A DNA stretch of 64,000 nt from Neopestalotiopsis rosae (Eukaryota > Ascomycota > Sordariomycetes > Amphisphaeriales > Sporocadaceae): the NCBI GenBank assembly GCA_023078685.1, contig JALGAS010000001.1:7874001-7938000 (forward strand), read 5' to 3'. Every line of letters begins with the position of its first letter. Positions within the stretch are counted from its first letter, which is position 1. The notes under the pieces are model-generated. The model saw nothing but the letters and a program-made list of their open reading frames with translations, made no database searches and had not been told where the DNA came from. Shown piece by piece: positions 47,223 through 57,850 of the stretch. A program made the translations under genes and the position numbers.

Positions 47223-48293
47223 ATGATACATGTGCAGCCATCTCGGCAATACCAACTCCGCCGAGCGTGTGACCGCTGTCATAAGTCCAAGCTCCGATGT
47301 CTGCGTGACAACGAAGTTGAGTCTTGCCGGCGCTGTCAACAACTCCACGTCGAGTGCTGCTCCAGCCCCGTCTCTCGGGGCCGAAGACAAAGCAAACTGC
47401 AACAACAACAATCCAAGGACAACCAACAGTCACAAAAACCCGTGACTGTAAATCCAGCCACCAGTACTGACCATCAGAGGACACCTTCGGCTTCGGAGCC
47501 ATTATCATCTGTAAAGGCGGCTGCCACGGGCAAGTCAGGCCCGGACGGCCCGGTGTATCCTCCGGGCGTCCCGACATCAGATGAAGTTGGGCCATCCCAA
47601 CAACATACCGACCAGGGCGCTTCAGCGCCGGAAACCCACTTGCGAAATATATCAGAGATCGGTATATCACTCATCAAGCACCTAAGGGCTATCCCTCCGC
47701 TAGCAGCAGTGGGCGGCACATATCAAGCATTATCCGGCGAGGCGCCGGAGTGTGCCATCGACGATATATTTCACCTGTCCGAGACGTTCATCAAGGCGCT
47801 TCAACACCTTCTGCCCAGGCTGCCGGCGCCCAACCGCGAGCCTTCAGTGGCATCGCCTCCACCGCCAAACGACTTCTCGCTAGATGCCGCCTCCGAGCTC
47901 TTGATATTCTCTACTTATCTGCGTTTCATTGAGATGTACCATGTGATTCTTCAGCACCTGCATGCCCACGGTCAGCAAGGCAAAGACGCGCTTCAAGGCG
48001 AGTCCCACCAGCTCCAGATTCCAGCCTGGTCCATGGGATCTTACCAACTCACAATTCAACCCAGAGCTCAGGTGCTTTTCGTAGTGCACGTGATCGAAGA
48101 CATGCTGGTGCAGGCGCAAAAGCTCATTGATGAGCTGGTGTTTCCCAAGGCGACTTTCGGCTGGCGAGGCAATTATGAGTGCTTCGGTGGCCTGTCGCTC
48201 CGCATCGTGCCAGATTTGGCCATTCAAGCCATACGCACGAGGGAGCTCGCAGCCTTGCGTTTGGCACAACAAATCAAGAAAGACAATACATGA
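47223..48293 (+). CDS. Zn2Cys6 transcription factor, AflR-like
   Basis: Nuclear regulator of 356 residues without an evident intron. The ATG at 47223 gives a short N-terminus directly before the zinc cluster. Residues 16-45 hold the six cysteines (Cys16, 19, 26, 35, 38, 45) in the order C-x2-C-x6-C-x8-C-x2-C-x6-C with a basic stretch around it. A Gln/Ser/Pro-rich linker follows (50-150). The C-terminal half resembles the AflR-type regulatory region: STYLRFIEMYHVILQHL, then SYQLTIQPRAQVLFVVHVIE and a leucine-rich helix to the end. Regulators of this type usually control a neighbouring secondary-metabolite or catabolic gene group. Its neighbours, the divergent transporter and the downstream decarboxylase-like gene, are the obvious targets, but this is inference. 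Confidence 0.88.
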   Translation: MIHVQPSRQYQLRRACDRCHKSKLRCLRDNEVESCRRCQQLHVECCSSPVSRGRRQSKLQQQQSKDNQQSQKPVTVNPATSTDHQRTPSASEPLSSVKAAATGKSGPDGPVYPPGVPTSDEVGPSQQHTDQGASAPETHLRNISEIGISLIKHLRAIPPLAAVGGTYQALSGEAPECAIDDIFHLSETFIKALQHLLPRLPAPNREPSVASPPPPNDFSLDAASELLIFSTYLRFIEMYHVILQHLHAHGQQGKDALQGESHQLQIPAWSMGSYQLTIQPRAQVLFVVHVIEDMLVQAQKLIDELVFPKATFGWRGNYECFGGLSLRIVPDLAIQAIRTRELAALRLAQQIKKDNT

Positions 48294-48905
48294 ATGCTCC
48301 TGGTTCTTGGTTAGCAGCTTCAGCGTCTGATGCCATGGTAGTGAGATTCGAAGAAATGATGTCACAATAACTTTGCAAAATACAGAAAAGGAATGACTTT
48401 CATAAGAGTTCAAAATAATTTTTTTGTTATATGAAATGACACTCAATGCTTGTGTTACGAACCAGACCTATGTGAAAAGTAGATAGTCAAGAGGCTTGAG
48501 TCGGTAACATTACTCAATAGTGTAGGATTAATGCCGCTCTCTTGGCGTTGGCGCGACGCGACGGGAACGGGACGTAGCGGATCTTATTAGTGGCCGTCTC
48601 GGCGATCCGGCTGTTTTGCGTACATGCCGTTGCTCATTGTCGACGCCCGGATGACGCTTCGAGGTTTCTGGTATCATGTAGCACTCTTTGCATGCTGGTA
48701 GTATTTCATTCGTGACTTCTGCGGTAGGTTTTCTCATGAGACTTGACAGAATAGAACAGTGTTTATCACTACCAGATAATCCTCGATCTTCAATTCTTCG
48801 TACGCGCCGGGGGCTTGTCGGAGGACGCTTTCCATGTCGGCGGATCTCGGCTTCACTGTTATCTGGCGCCATCGGCCAGGGGACACTATTTCTGATCCTA
48901 CTGCC

Positions 48906-48937
48906 GGGCCCCCACTGAGGGCCCCGAGCAAGGGCCC
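48906..48937. promoter_or_regulatory. Three GGGCCC palindromes at 13-bp spacing
   Basis: GGGCCC begins at 48906, 48919 and 48932, so the spacing is exactly 13 bases twice, about 400 bases before the decarboxylase-like ATG. The regular phasing suggests a protein-binding array. No known fungal factor is assigned. Confidence 0.4.
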
Positions 48938-49025
48938 TGGCCTTGTTGGTAGATTTTGTTTATTACGAAGCAGCGAGAAATGCGGTCATCGACCAGGTAC
49001 TCTGCAAAATGGTCCTGCATTCGCC

Positions 49026-49090
49026 CGGATAATCCGACCGCTCCTATTGCCTGATTATGGCTCGTCGAGCACTTAAATCCGGGTTTCCCG
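49026..49090. promoter_or_regulatory. Two CGG-N5-CCG palindromes
   Basis: CGGATAATCCG (49026-49036) and CGGGTTTCCCG (49080-49090) each have inverted CGG triplets five bases apart and lie about 250 to 310 bases before the decarboxylase-like start. Inverted CGG triplets with fixed spacing are the usual half-site layout of Zn2Cys6 dimers, and such a regulator is encoded just upstream (47223-48293). Confidence 0.5.
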
Positions 49091-49336
49091 CCAATACTAT
49101 GTACGTTGGGCAATGCTCGGCCGGGGCTGACATGGATATGCTAAAGATCAATGTAGTATCCACCTTGACATGGTATCATGGCAGACCTGGAATATGTGCA
49201 GATGGGTTGAGATGACCCTGGCCCGACTGGGTTATACAAAAGAGGCAGATTCTGCCGCGTCCTCTGGACTCGAGAGAGATCCTTCTCTTCTTACTGGCAA
49301 CCTTGACGACTCTTGATACCCTCACAAACCGTCAAG

Positions 49337-50533
49337 ATGGAGATCGACCGCAGTCTTTACGTGACTACGACATTGACCAGAGCTACCAATGGCACGGTAG
49401 AGGTGCCGCGCATGTTTGGTAAGATTGCACTTGAAGAAGCAGTTGGAACGAGCCTATGGGCTGCATACGGCACTCTTCCTGCGATTGAGCAAGTCTCTGG
49501 ATATGCCGGCGTGCCGTTTTCAAGTGTCAGTATTGGCTGTCCTCAGATGAAGTAAGAGTCATGCTAATACTATATAAAATCTCAGAGTGTGGCTGCTGAT
49601 ATAGAGTCGCGACTGACGGATATTCCTGCTCGTCTGCAGTCCATGGACGATAGTGGGATCGGCTATGTCATTATCTCGTTGACCTCGCCGGGTATCGAGG
49701 GCGTCTTCAACGCCACCAATGCCACCAAGCTGGCGACCGAGGTTAATGATGAAATGTACGCCGACTATGTTCAGGCGTACCCGGACCGCTTTGGCTTCTT
49801 TGCCACGGTGCCGATGCAGGACCCGACGGCGGCGGCGGCTGAGCTCGAGCGTGCCGTCACACAGCTCGGAGCCAAGGGCGCCCTTATCAACGGCTACAGC
49901 ATGATTGGCACACCTGACAACTACACGGTGCAGTACCTCGACAACGAGGCCTGCGACGTCTTTTGGGCCAAGGCCGCCGAGCTCAACGTGCCCATCTACC
50001 TGCACCCGCGCCCGCCGCCACCGAGCCAGCAGCTGCTCATGGACGGCTACCCCATGCTGGCGCACGCCGCCTACGGCTTCGGCACGGAGACGGCCGGCCA
50101 CGCGCTCCGGCTCATGCTGTCGGGCCTCTTTGACCGCTACCCGTCGCTCCAGGTCATCCTCGGCCACTGCGCTGAGGCGCTGCCGTTCCTCGTGCACCGC
50201 GTCGACACCCGCCTGGCCATTGGCATCGAAGGCGCCGACGGCCCCTACAACAAGACCATGAAGTACTACCTGCGCAACAACTTTTACGCCACCCTGGCCG
50301 GCGTCCGCAGGCTGGCCACGGTGCGCGACACGATTGAGGAAATGGGCGAGGACCGCGTCATGTGGAGCGTCGACTACCCTTACGAGAGCAACGAGGACGC
50401 CGCCAACTGGTTCGACTATGTCGAGGGCTTGGGCGTGAGGACCAAAGAGAAGCTGGCTTGGGAGAACGCGGAAAGAATCCTCAATATTACGACGAGCCTG
50501 AACTCGTACCAAGATGATCAAGAGTTCCTATAG
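49337..50533 (+). CDS. Amidohydrolase-superfamily hydroxybenzoate decarboxylase-like enzyme
   Basis: Resembles fungal 2,3-dihydroxybenzoate and gamma-resorcylate decarboxylases (ACMSD group), metal-dependent TIM-barrel enzymes that remove CO2 from hydroxylated benzoates. Exons 49337-49551 and 49588-50533 (36-nt intron with a ctaat branch) give 386 residues. Metal ligands expected for the family are present: Glu33 in GKIALEEA, His211 in YLHPRPP, His265 in LGHCAE and Asp334 in SVDYPYES. Other matching blocks are FATVPMQDP, KGALINGY and HALRLMLSGLFDRYP. A 25-residue extension before GKIALEE is longer than in the usual fungal enzyme. Third positions in exon 2 are strongly G/C, unlike the AT-rich flanks. 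The exact substrate (2,3-dihydroxybenzoate, salicylate, resorcylate or other) cannot be told from sequence. Confidence 0.88.
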
Positions 50534-50742
50534 AACCCCTTCTCTTGTATGAAAACAATGTGATAATGCACAGAACGCATGTACGCATATTTCTTAAATT
50601 TAATGATGAGGAGTCAATTGCGCTTGAATGGCGGGGTTGTACATATGGTGACTTTATTCGAATTATTGTATTCGCTTTAGTGCTAACAAATAGCTGACGG
50701 ATCTGACCATTTGTTTCTGGGACTCTCCATCAACGCCCAGGA

Positions 50743-52692
50743 CTAGCAACGAAAGTACTTCTTTTCGATCCATCGTTCTTCGATATCAGGGAGCAGGTTG
50801 CCCACAACGACAGTAATCTCTGGGAACACTTTGGTCAAACGATGTACACCGACACGACCAGCAGAATACGTCACAAAGACGATTCGATCTGGCGAAACTC
50901 CGTGATCTACAAGCACTTGCACAGACATGAGCGCAGACCCTCCGCTCGACATCTGGGCGTCCAGGAGCAGAACACAGTCATGCTCGGCTATATCCGAGGG
51001 CAGCTTAAGGTAGTGCAGCTCTGGCTCGCCGGTACGGATGTTGGACTGGATCAAAAGACGTCCGGTTCGACAATCTGGAATGACCCTTCGAAGGCCCGAC
51101 TCAAAGGTTGCGCCACCACGGAGCACAATAACTGCGCTGACCTCGCCCTTGGCGGTGAGTCCGCGATACTTATTACCTTGAGGCGTCTCCACGGTTAGCT
51201 CCTTGAAATGCGAGTTGTTCAATGCTCTGTCGAGGGTTGGTCAGTCTGCAATGCCCAGGAGATCTCAGAAGTTGGACTTTATATACTCACTGTTCAATCA
51301 GCAAGGTAGATAGCCTGTCAAAGTAGAAGATGAAATCTTCACTAGACGTGTCAATGTCTTGAAGAATCGTTGCCATGCCTTGAATTTGCCGAGTCTGTGT
51401 CAGGACCACGACTCTCTCGGACAACGGCTCACGATCGTAGCCAGTCTCGAGACTCTTGAGAGCTGCCCGATGGTGCGTCGACTTTTCCAGCAGTTTTCTC
51501 TCGATATACTGAGTTACCATGCCTGCACATCATCAACTGTATGTACACGAATGCATTGATATTAGAAACTTACTCATCGCAACGCGATTTTCTATTCCAC
51601 GAGGAACAATGATGTCTGAAGAGTAGTTAGCAACGGAGTGCTAAGTAATTCCGAGCTGCCAAGATGGTCTTTGGCGTTGAGAGGCTGTCATACCTGCCAC
51701 AATTCTCTGAGGTTGCACAAACTAGATGCGTGTCAGCATGTTACATGTATTGTCTTCAAGTGTAGTACGAAAACAAACCTTCTCAAAGTTGGGCTTGACG
51801 AATGCGAACCACTGTTTAATGCATCCCTCGACATCACGACCACGGTCTCTAACGTCGCGGATAACTGTGAAAAGAATTAGTGGCATGCATGGCGAAAGGG
51901 ATTGAAAGTGCTGTCTAACGTCGTCTCGAAAGGCAAGTGTCGGCGTCGGCCTCGCAGTATACCTATCAAGCCATCAGTCAGGGGAAGGTCTTAGTCGCCT
52001 CGATTCCAAAGATGCCTTACGCCCATGTCTAAAAGTTCTCGAACCCTAGGATCGTACAATGCGAAAATGCCTTCTAGAATAAGAACATGAGGAGAGTAGA
52101 TTGGAACGGTTTTGTCGAGACGCTGGTGCTTCTCGAAGGAGTATACGGGAATTTCAGCTCGTCGCCTGCAACCTTTATCAGAATGTCGTTGCAAAAACGT
52201 AGGACTCGTTTTTCAGATGCCAACTGACCCTGCCTTGAGATCTCGCAAGACATTGACGAGTTCGTCAAAATCGATAGCCTACATGTCTCTTAGCAAAGCT
52301 ATCTAGGTTTGATTTTCTCTACAATCAGAAACCATACCTCTGGAGAATCAAAATCGTACTCGTTCCTGAAAGCACGCGCGTGGGCTGCTTCATCCAATGG
52401 CTTATAGAAGGAGTCCTGCGCGAGTCAGCACAACCTCCCCGGCGCTTTTGGTCAATGACAGACTGTCAGCAGCAGGAGGGGAAAATACCATGGACAAGAT
52501 GACAACCCAAGGCAGATTTAATTCCCGGACAATAGCGTGGGACAGAGTCGTCTTGCCGCTGCCACTGCTACCGGCGACACCAATGATGCTGACATCTGCC
52601 CATGGTGGACTGTAGTGAGCTCGCTTCGCTACTGTGTCTTGGTTCGTGGTGATCTCTGGAATGACGGGCGGTGTTGAAATGCCAGAATCCAT
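50743..52692 (-). CDS. URK1: Uridine/cytidine kinase with C-terminal UPRT-like domain
   Basis: Phosphorylates uridine and cytidine to UMP and CMP in pyrimidine salvage. Ten exons on the minus strand: 52489-52692, 52338-52415, 52229-52278, 52021-52165, 51920-51962, 51864-51779 (reverse order), 51694-51721, 51574-51615, 51291-51522 and 50743-51226, total 463 residues. The P-loop GVAGSSGSGKTT is at residues 38-49. The kinase core continues with DSFYKPL, DFDSPEAIDFDELV, VLILEGIFALYDPRV and VKPNFEKFVQPQRIV. The C-terminal UPRT-like domain starts near 300 and contains GLTAKGEVSAVIVLRGGATF. Its PRPP loop reads DAQMSSGGSALM, which differs from the true UPRT loop here and matches other Urk1/UCKL1 proteins, so this domain is probably regulatory rather than catalytic. 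Nine introns of 51 to 78 nt make it the most split gene here. Confidence 0.92.
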
Positions 52693-53913
52693 ATTGGCCG
52701 ATTCCGTATGTATGTATATATACAAAATGCTTTGGATGATATTCAAGCTCTATTCAGGACCAGGTACAAGGTGGTTGATTTGATGTTGAAATCGAGGTCG
52801 CGTGACCAGCTGCTAGTACCTATAATAGAGGAAGTGCGATGGGCACATGTGAAGATCGCAAATCTGTTCGAGTACAACCGTCGGTCTCCGCCGAGAGCGC
52901 GTAGCGAAAGAAAAGAAGTAAGAAGAGAAACAAATTCCAGACAATGTGAGCGAAGGCTCGAACCAAGACTTGGGAGAAAGAAATATATATAAATCTTTGC
53001 AGAGCACAACTAGAATTCCATGGTCCGGCTAGAATGAAAGGCATGTAACGGTGCGAGTAAAATGTACCTCGAATTGAGTAACATGCTGCTGCCGTGCAAT
53101 AAAGTCGTCAAAATTTGGGTTCACCTCTTCGCCAGCTGCCGAGGGGCGTCGAGAGTCTAGGCGATGCCTGAGCCAATCAATTCAGCTGGCAGCCAAGCGA
53201 CTAGGTTAGGTAGCAGGGAAGGCGAACGGCCAGAAGCTGGAGCTTTGGTGCACCATTTGCAAGCTGATGGATAAGAAGCGTTTCGTTCAAACTCAACAGG
53301 CACAGGTAGTAGGGGCACGTCTTTGGCTGCGTTCAATGTAGGTACACTACCATATGCATCAGATGTAAGAGCCTCTTCTACTGAGAAAGCAAACTCTCGA
53401 GTGCCCGTTCAGTCTTATCACTCCTCGGTTGGACACTTGCAGTTTACCGTACAAAACGGTCTGGTCTTCTGCAGCTTCTAGCGTGTCTACCATTACTCCC
53501 TTTTTCTCCCTTGTTGCGGAACGCTGAGCAGCTGTAGAGCTCTACGTAGTCGTGTCCCACCTCAGCGTATTTGTGGCTAGGGAGCTCCCACCACAAGCCC
53601 CACCAAAGAAGAAATCCTCACCTAATAAGCCCCAGCCTGCCGACACAACTTCCTTCAACCCATTCTGCGCCTACACCATTTTTCGCCCTCTTCTATTCCT
53701 ACTCCTACAGCTCTGCTCCCTCTCTGCACACAGCTTTGAGCAGAGCCAAGGAGCAAACAATCTTCAGTAGAGAGCGCCTGCTCATGTCTATCACGCTCGT
53801 CTCGCCATATTCACCCGGGTGGTGGCATGACTGCGCTCATCGAGAGGGAATTTGAGGAAAGACTTCGTTACACCATTCTTTTCCTCGACGCCTGGGTTAG
53901 TAACCGCGCCAAC
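52693..53913. other. Divergent intergenic region between URK1 and GID8
   Basis: Both promoters, starts 1221 bases apart. A TAGGTA motif is at 53207-53212, and a C-rich leader covers 53580-53720. No gene supported. Confidence 0.5.
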
Positions 53914-55070
53914 ATGACTTCGTCCACGTCTACGGCCACGCCGATGAAGCATGCCTTCACGCGTCAAGTTGAGGACGTCAAAGCCCCTAAGAGGTAAGCA
54001 CGTGTTTCCACGCATTCCGCGCTTCCACCGTCCCCATCTTCCTTCCCTAGCGCTTCAACATGATGTCAACAACAATCAATGGGAATCTCTCTGAGCAAAA
54101 CCATGCGGAGATCGATTTGTATATCTTCAATTACTCTGATTCAACGAAGCAACCCTCAAATCTTGTCTGCTCATCTGGAACCTCGTTCGCGGCGCTAACA
54201 AGTCCATTCAGTGATATTAATGCTCTCATTCTTGACTATTTGACCCTGGCAGGCTATCCCAATGCCGCCAAAAAGTTCTCAACTGAAGCAAATCTGCCTC
54301 CCCAGCAGTCGCATGACTCTATCCAGGCCAGACAGCAGATACAGACTGCTATACATAGAGGTGACATAGCACAAGCTATTAGTGACCTCAATGATTTGGA
54401 CCCAGAGGTATGTGGCTTTCTTGGTTAATGCAGCACACGAACCCACCCCTTCGCTATGATTAGAAACCGAGTTTTAACATGCACCACTCTTATTACGGTC
54501 TTCGGACCTGGTGATGAGAAACAACCACTTTTTTATGAGCACATACTCCTTCTGCCCTGTCATTGCAGCCATTGTATTTTATCAAGTCTAACAATGCCGC
54601 AGATATTAGATTCAGACAGCGCCCTTCATTTCGCACTGCTTCGTCTTCAGCTTGTCGAACTGATTAGGCAGTGTAATGCAACGCCCGGTCGCGACATAAA
54701 CCCAGCGCTGGAGTTTGCGACGACACAGCTCGGCCCCAGAGCGCCAACCAACCCCCAATTCCTTGAAGATCTAGAGAAGACAATGGCCCTTGTGGTCTTT
54801 TCACATGACTCGCTGGATCCTTCCTTGGCAGCCCTGCTGCAGCCTGATCTTCGTCGCCAGGTCGCTGACATGGTCAATAAAGCCATACTGGAGCGAGAAA
54901 CGAGCCGAAGAGAGACGGCTATTCGCCATCTTGTGCAAATGCGTGCTTGGAGTGAAGAGACTGTTCGTAAAGACACCAAAAAAGACCTGCCAGCCCGTAT
55001 CGACCTGGGCTTGAATGGTGATGATCAGAATGGCTTCCACGAAAACGGCCAAGACACTGTTATGACATGA
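53914..55070 (+). CDS. GID8: GID/CTLH ubiquitin ligase subunit Gid8 (LisH-CTLH-CRA)
   Basis: Scaffold subunit of the GID/CTLH E3 complex, which degrades gluconeogenic enzymes after glucose addition in yeast. Exons 53914-53993, 54212-54407 and 54603-55070 (introns 218 and 195 nt, both with gctaac or tctaac branches near the acceptor) give 247 residues. The LisH motif follows the first splice (SDINALILDYLTLAGYPNAAK). The CTLH region covers TAIHRGDIAQAISDLNDLDPE and ILDSDSALHFALLRLQLVEL, a junction created by the second splice. The CRA part holds PQFLEDLEKTMALVVF. The long introns were accepted because the spliced protein aligns with Gid8 without gaps. The acidic, Asn-rich tail (NGDDQNGFHENGQD) is variable in the family. 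Confidence 0.9.
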
Positions 55071-55936
55071 TGAACGGCTGCTCACGAAAATCCGGACTCC
55101 GAGGTACACGATGGAAACCTCAAACCGGTCTCCTCTACCTGGAGTGTAACGATATGTTTGTGTCCCTGGCTTGGCATTGAATATGCTGGAGCGCATGAGA
55201 TTTGTTTTACTCTTGTTTTCGGTTTTCTTTTAGCATGGCGTTGGGCTCAGATATTCTTAAGGGCACGGTAGTCCTCCAGTCTAAAGATGACTGAGGATTA
55301 CCAGCAAAACAAATAAGTACTTTTGCATCAATATAAAGCATTGTCTTTAATGGCATCTACGACGATTCAACGCATGTCTTTTCTTCAAAAGACGCTTTGC
55401 AAATGAGGCATTGCTGAGGTCTGGCTCTTTTATTTCGGTGGTGGGCCCAATCCTAGAGAGGAACCACTGCTGACCTTGAGACTGACGGCTATTGGTGGCG
55501 CGACGTCCATCCACTCTAAATTGTACATGAGTCTTGAAGTAATAAACCAATCCCGAAACCAATCAAACTGTTGCAATCATTACATCCGAGCTGTTCCTAT
55601 AGCATTGAAGAGTCATTGAATCAAGCGAGGGTATTTGTAGACGGTGAAGCTGCAGTTGCAGCTCACTTTGCCAAAGGGTCATCTGTTCGGTTCATGTGCT
55701 GTCACCAGAATAGAACAGTAAATCTTGTTTTGCATTTCTCAGTGCAAACCAGTCAAAACATAAAAAACCATCACTTCCTCTTGTCTAAGTATATACAGCT
55801 GGAGCCAGCCTCATGTCGACCGCCGCATTTGTAGCGCAATGAACGGACATCATTGTAGTATGCCGTACCACGTGAAGGGTCACTGATTCTCCTCGAGTCG
55901 GTCCGTAGTCTAGAATAAGAATACATTTCGATTTCT
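55071..55936. other. Convergent intergenic region
   Basis: Lies between the 3' ends of GID8 (plus) and the complex I gene (minus). AT-rich; no gene, RNA or repeat recognised. Confidence 0.5.
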
Positions 55937-56724
55937 CTATTTCGCTCTGACGAGCTTGAGCTTGCCAGGCGAGTACAGGAAGTTGTTGGCGTAGGCCTTG
56001 GGTGTGAAAGATCGCTTGTTGGGCTCCTGGACAAAGTACTCGTAGCCCTGCTTCTCGGCAAAGGTGATGGCGTCCTCCTTGCTCTTGAAGTTCAGGTGTG
56101 TTCCCTGCATGAAGTCACCCGACGACTGCCAGCCCATAAGAGGGTTCTCCCAGCGGTGTCCCTTGCCAAGGACGTCCCAATCCATGCGCCAGTGGTGCGC
56201 GCCCCATGTACCAGACTGGGTGGCAGGCTTTGCGGGCTGGTAGATGCTAAAGGAATAGAAGTTAGTATTGTCCTGAGCATACCCGAAACAGAACTGTCAT
56301 CCTACCGAACAGTGCGTGCTTGGAGTTCGACGGGAGCGCCAGATAGGACCGCGGCCGGGAGGACCTCGGTGTCTTCGCTTCCATCTACGACACGCTTGGG
56401 AACCGGAGTGTATGTGCTATTTCCCGTATCAGTAAGAGCACCCCGGACATGCGATTATTGTTGTCGCTTCCAGCTCGAATACATGGCGAGCGTTCCATAG
56501 GATACATACGAGGTAGCCTTGTCAATGTGTGCGCTCCAATCCGGGGAGTTGGGAGCTCTCTCGGAGGCAGTCTTGGTGGCAGTGGCTACGGGGCCAGCCT
56601 CCGTGAGGGCTTTAGAGGCATCGTCGGTCTTGAAGCGTCGCTGGGTGAAGGAAGTCACGGTCGATCGTGAGACGGTTGCTGCCCGCAGCAGCTTGGCTGC
56701 AGACTGAGTTCGGAGAGATGCCAT
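55937..56724 (-). CDS. NADH:ubiquinone oxidoreductase NDUFS4-type (21 kDa) subunit
   Basis: Accessory subunit of mitochondrial complex I (NDUFS4; 21-kDa subunit in Neurospora). Minus strand, exons 56510-56724, 56306-56416 and 55937-56246 (introns 93 and 59 nt), 211 residues. The N-terminus is a mitochondrial presequence rich in Arg, Ser and Ala ([20 protein letters not shown]). The ETC-complex-I-type core follows: [18 protein letters not shown], then [20 protein letters not shown]. The next block is MGWQSSGD, then [20 protein letters not shown] with [18 protein letters not shown] near the C-terminus. Length and motif order match the family. The start is shared with a divergent promoter serving the ATP synthase f-subunit gene. 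Confidence 0.93.
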
Positions 56725-57090
56725 ATCGATCGCAATGGGCGGGCGCAACTGGTGGCAGGGTCGTCGTCCAATTGCCTGTTGGCAAGCTCAAACTTCAACA
56801 GAGGTGAGGTCAAGATGGCGGGTGTGGCTGTGCTAGCTGTGGCTCGCGGCCCGCTGCAGCATGGGGTGCGGAATACTGTCGGGTGAAATTGTGGCTCGGG
56901 CCAGCGCTAACGAGGTCTTTTCGTGCCGTTCCTGGTGATTTGACCTCACTTCACAGCCATCGAGCCATCAAACCGACGACATCTCTCCTCTTTGCACAGC
57001 TTGTCAATTGCGTCAAACTCGGACCAATTGACTCCTGTGATTTCTTCGTCTCTGTTCATATTGATTGCGACACTCCCCGTCACCGCCAAA
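56725..57090. promoter_or_regulatory. Bidirectional promoter of two respiratory-chain genes
   Basis: 366 bases between the divergent starts of the complex I subunit and ATP synthase subunit f. It contains two CCAATTG elements (CCAAT at 56768-56772 and 57024-57028), each near one of the genes. CCAAT is the target of the HAP/CBC complex, which regulates respiratory genes in fungi; use of these copies is inferred. Confidence 0.5.
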
Positions 57091-57850
57091 ATGAGCTTCG
57101 TCACCCGCAGGGCGCTCTCGACCCTCATCCCCCCCAAGGTACGCCATTTCGGCATCTTTACTCATGGATGGCAGCTAATTGAATTTCGCAGGTCGCTTCG
57201 CCAAGTGTACGTTAATTCCCATACCGACGGCTCCGCAGGATGTCGCGCAGTCCACAGCTTCGCGCCACCCGTCTAAAAAGTCCCGCGATGTCGGCTCCGA
57301 CCGGGAAGCGAGAATCGGACTTCATGACAATCTGGAATACAGGAAGCACTCCGGCTAACATGCGAACCAATTCCAGGCTATTGGCGCTGCCCCCGATGCC
57401 GTCCGCATGAAGCGTGTCGTCAACTTCTACGAGAAGCTCCCCCGTGGCGCTGCCCCCAAGGTTGAGCCCAAGGGTCTTTTCGGACGTTACCAGTACAAGC
57501 ACTTTGGTGGCGACAACGCCTCCGGCAAGCGTACGTACGACCTATTCCCCGACTGCTATATGAGAATGTCGACAATAGAGCAACTTGGGCGCATACATTG
57601 AAAGATGGGAGACTCCCAACGCGAGTGGAAGAGATGCTATGCATACTGGGCTTGGTCAAGAAAGACTCATGAACCTCTGCTAATTCGAACATGTGCAGCC
57701 ATCATCCACGCCATCGGTCTCATCCTGGTCATCGGATACCCCATTACTTACTACTTCCACCTGCGTAAGTTTGATCAAGCTGCAACGTGCTGCAAATAGA
57801 CCTCAGCTGCTGACAATTTACCAGGCCACCACAAGAACAACGCCCACTAA
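57091..57850 (+). CDS. ATP17: ATP synthase subunit f, mitochondrial
   Basis: Small membrane subunit of the Fo sector of mitochondrial ATP synthase. Five exons, 57091-57138, 57192-57206, 57377-57530, 57699-57764 and 57825-57850, give 102 residues. Exon 2 is a 15-nt microexon coding only for VASPS. Splicing yields the family sequence: SAIGAAPDAVRMKRVVNFYE, then the LPRGAAPKVEPKGLFGRYQ block, a single transmembrane helix (IIHAIGLILVIGYPITYYFHL) and the terminal RHHKNNAH. The N-terminus (MSFVTRRALSTLIPPK) looks like a mitochondrial import signal. All five exon junctions restore the conserved frame. It is head-to-head with the complex I gene. Confidence 0.93.

Larger units (their letters stand above)
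48294..49336. other. Intergenic region upstream of the decarboxylase-like gene
   Basis: One kilobase with no supported gene. It is locally GC-rich (48540-48950) and contains a triple GGGCCC array and two CGG-N5-CCG palindromes, described separately. Confidence 0.5.

Noticed and set aside
49559..50521. Minus-strand open frame of 320 codons
   Set aside because: Antisense of the GC3-rich decarboxylase exon. Arg/Ala/Val/His-rich and without motifs.
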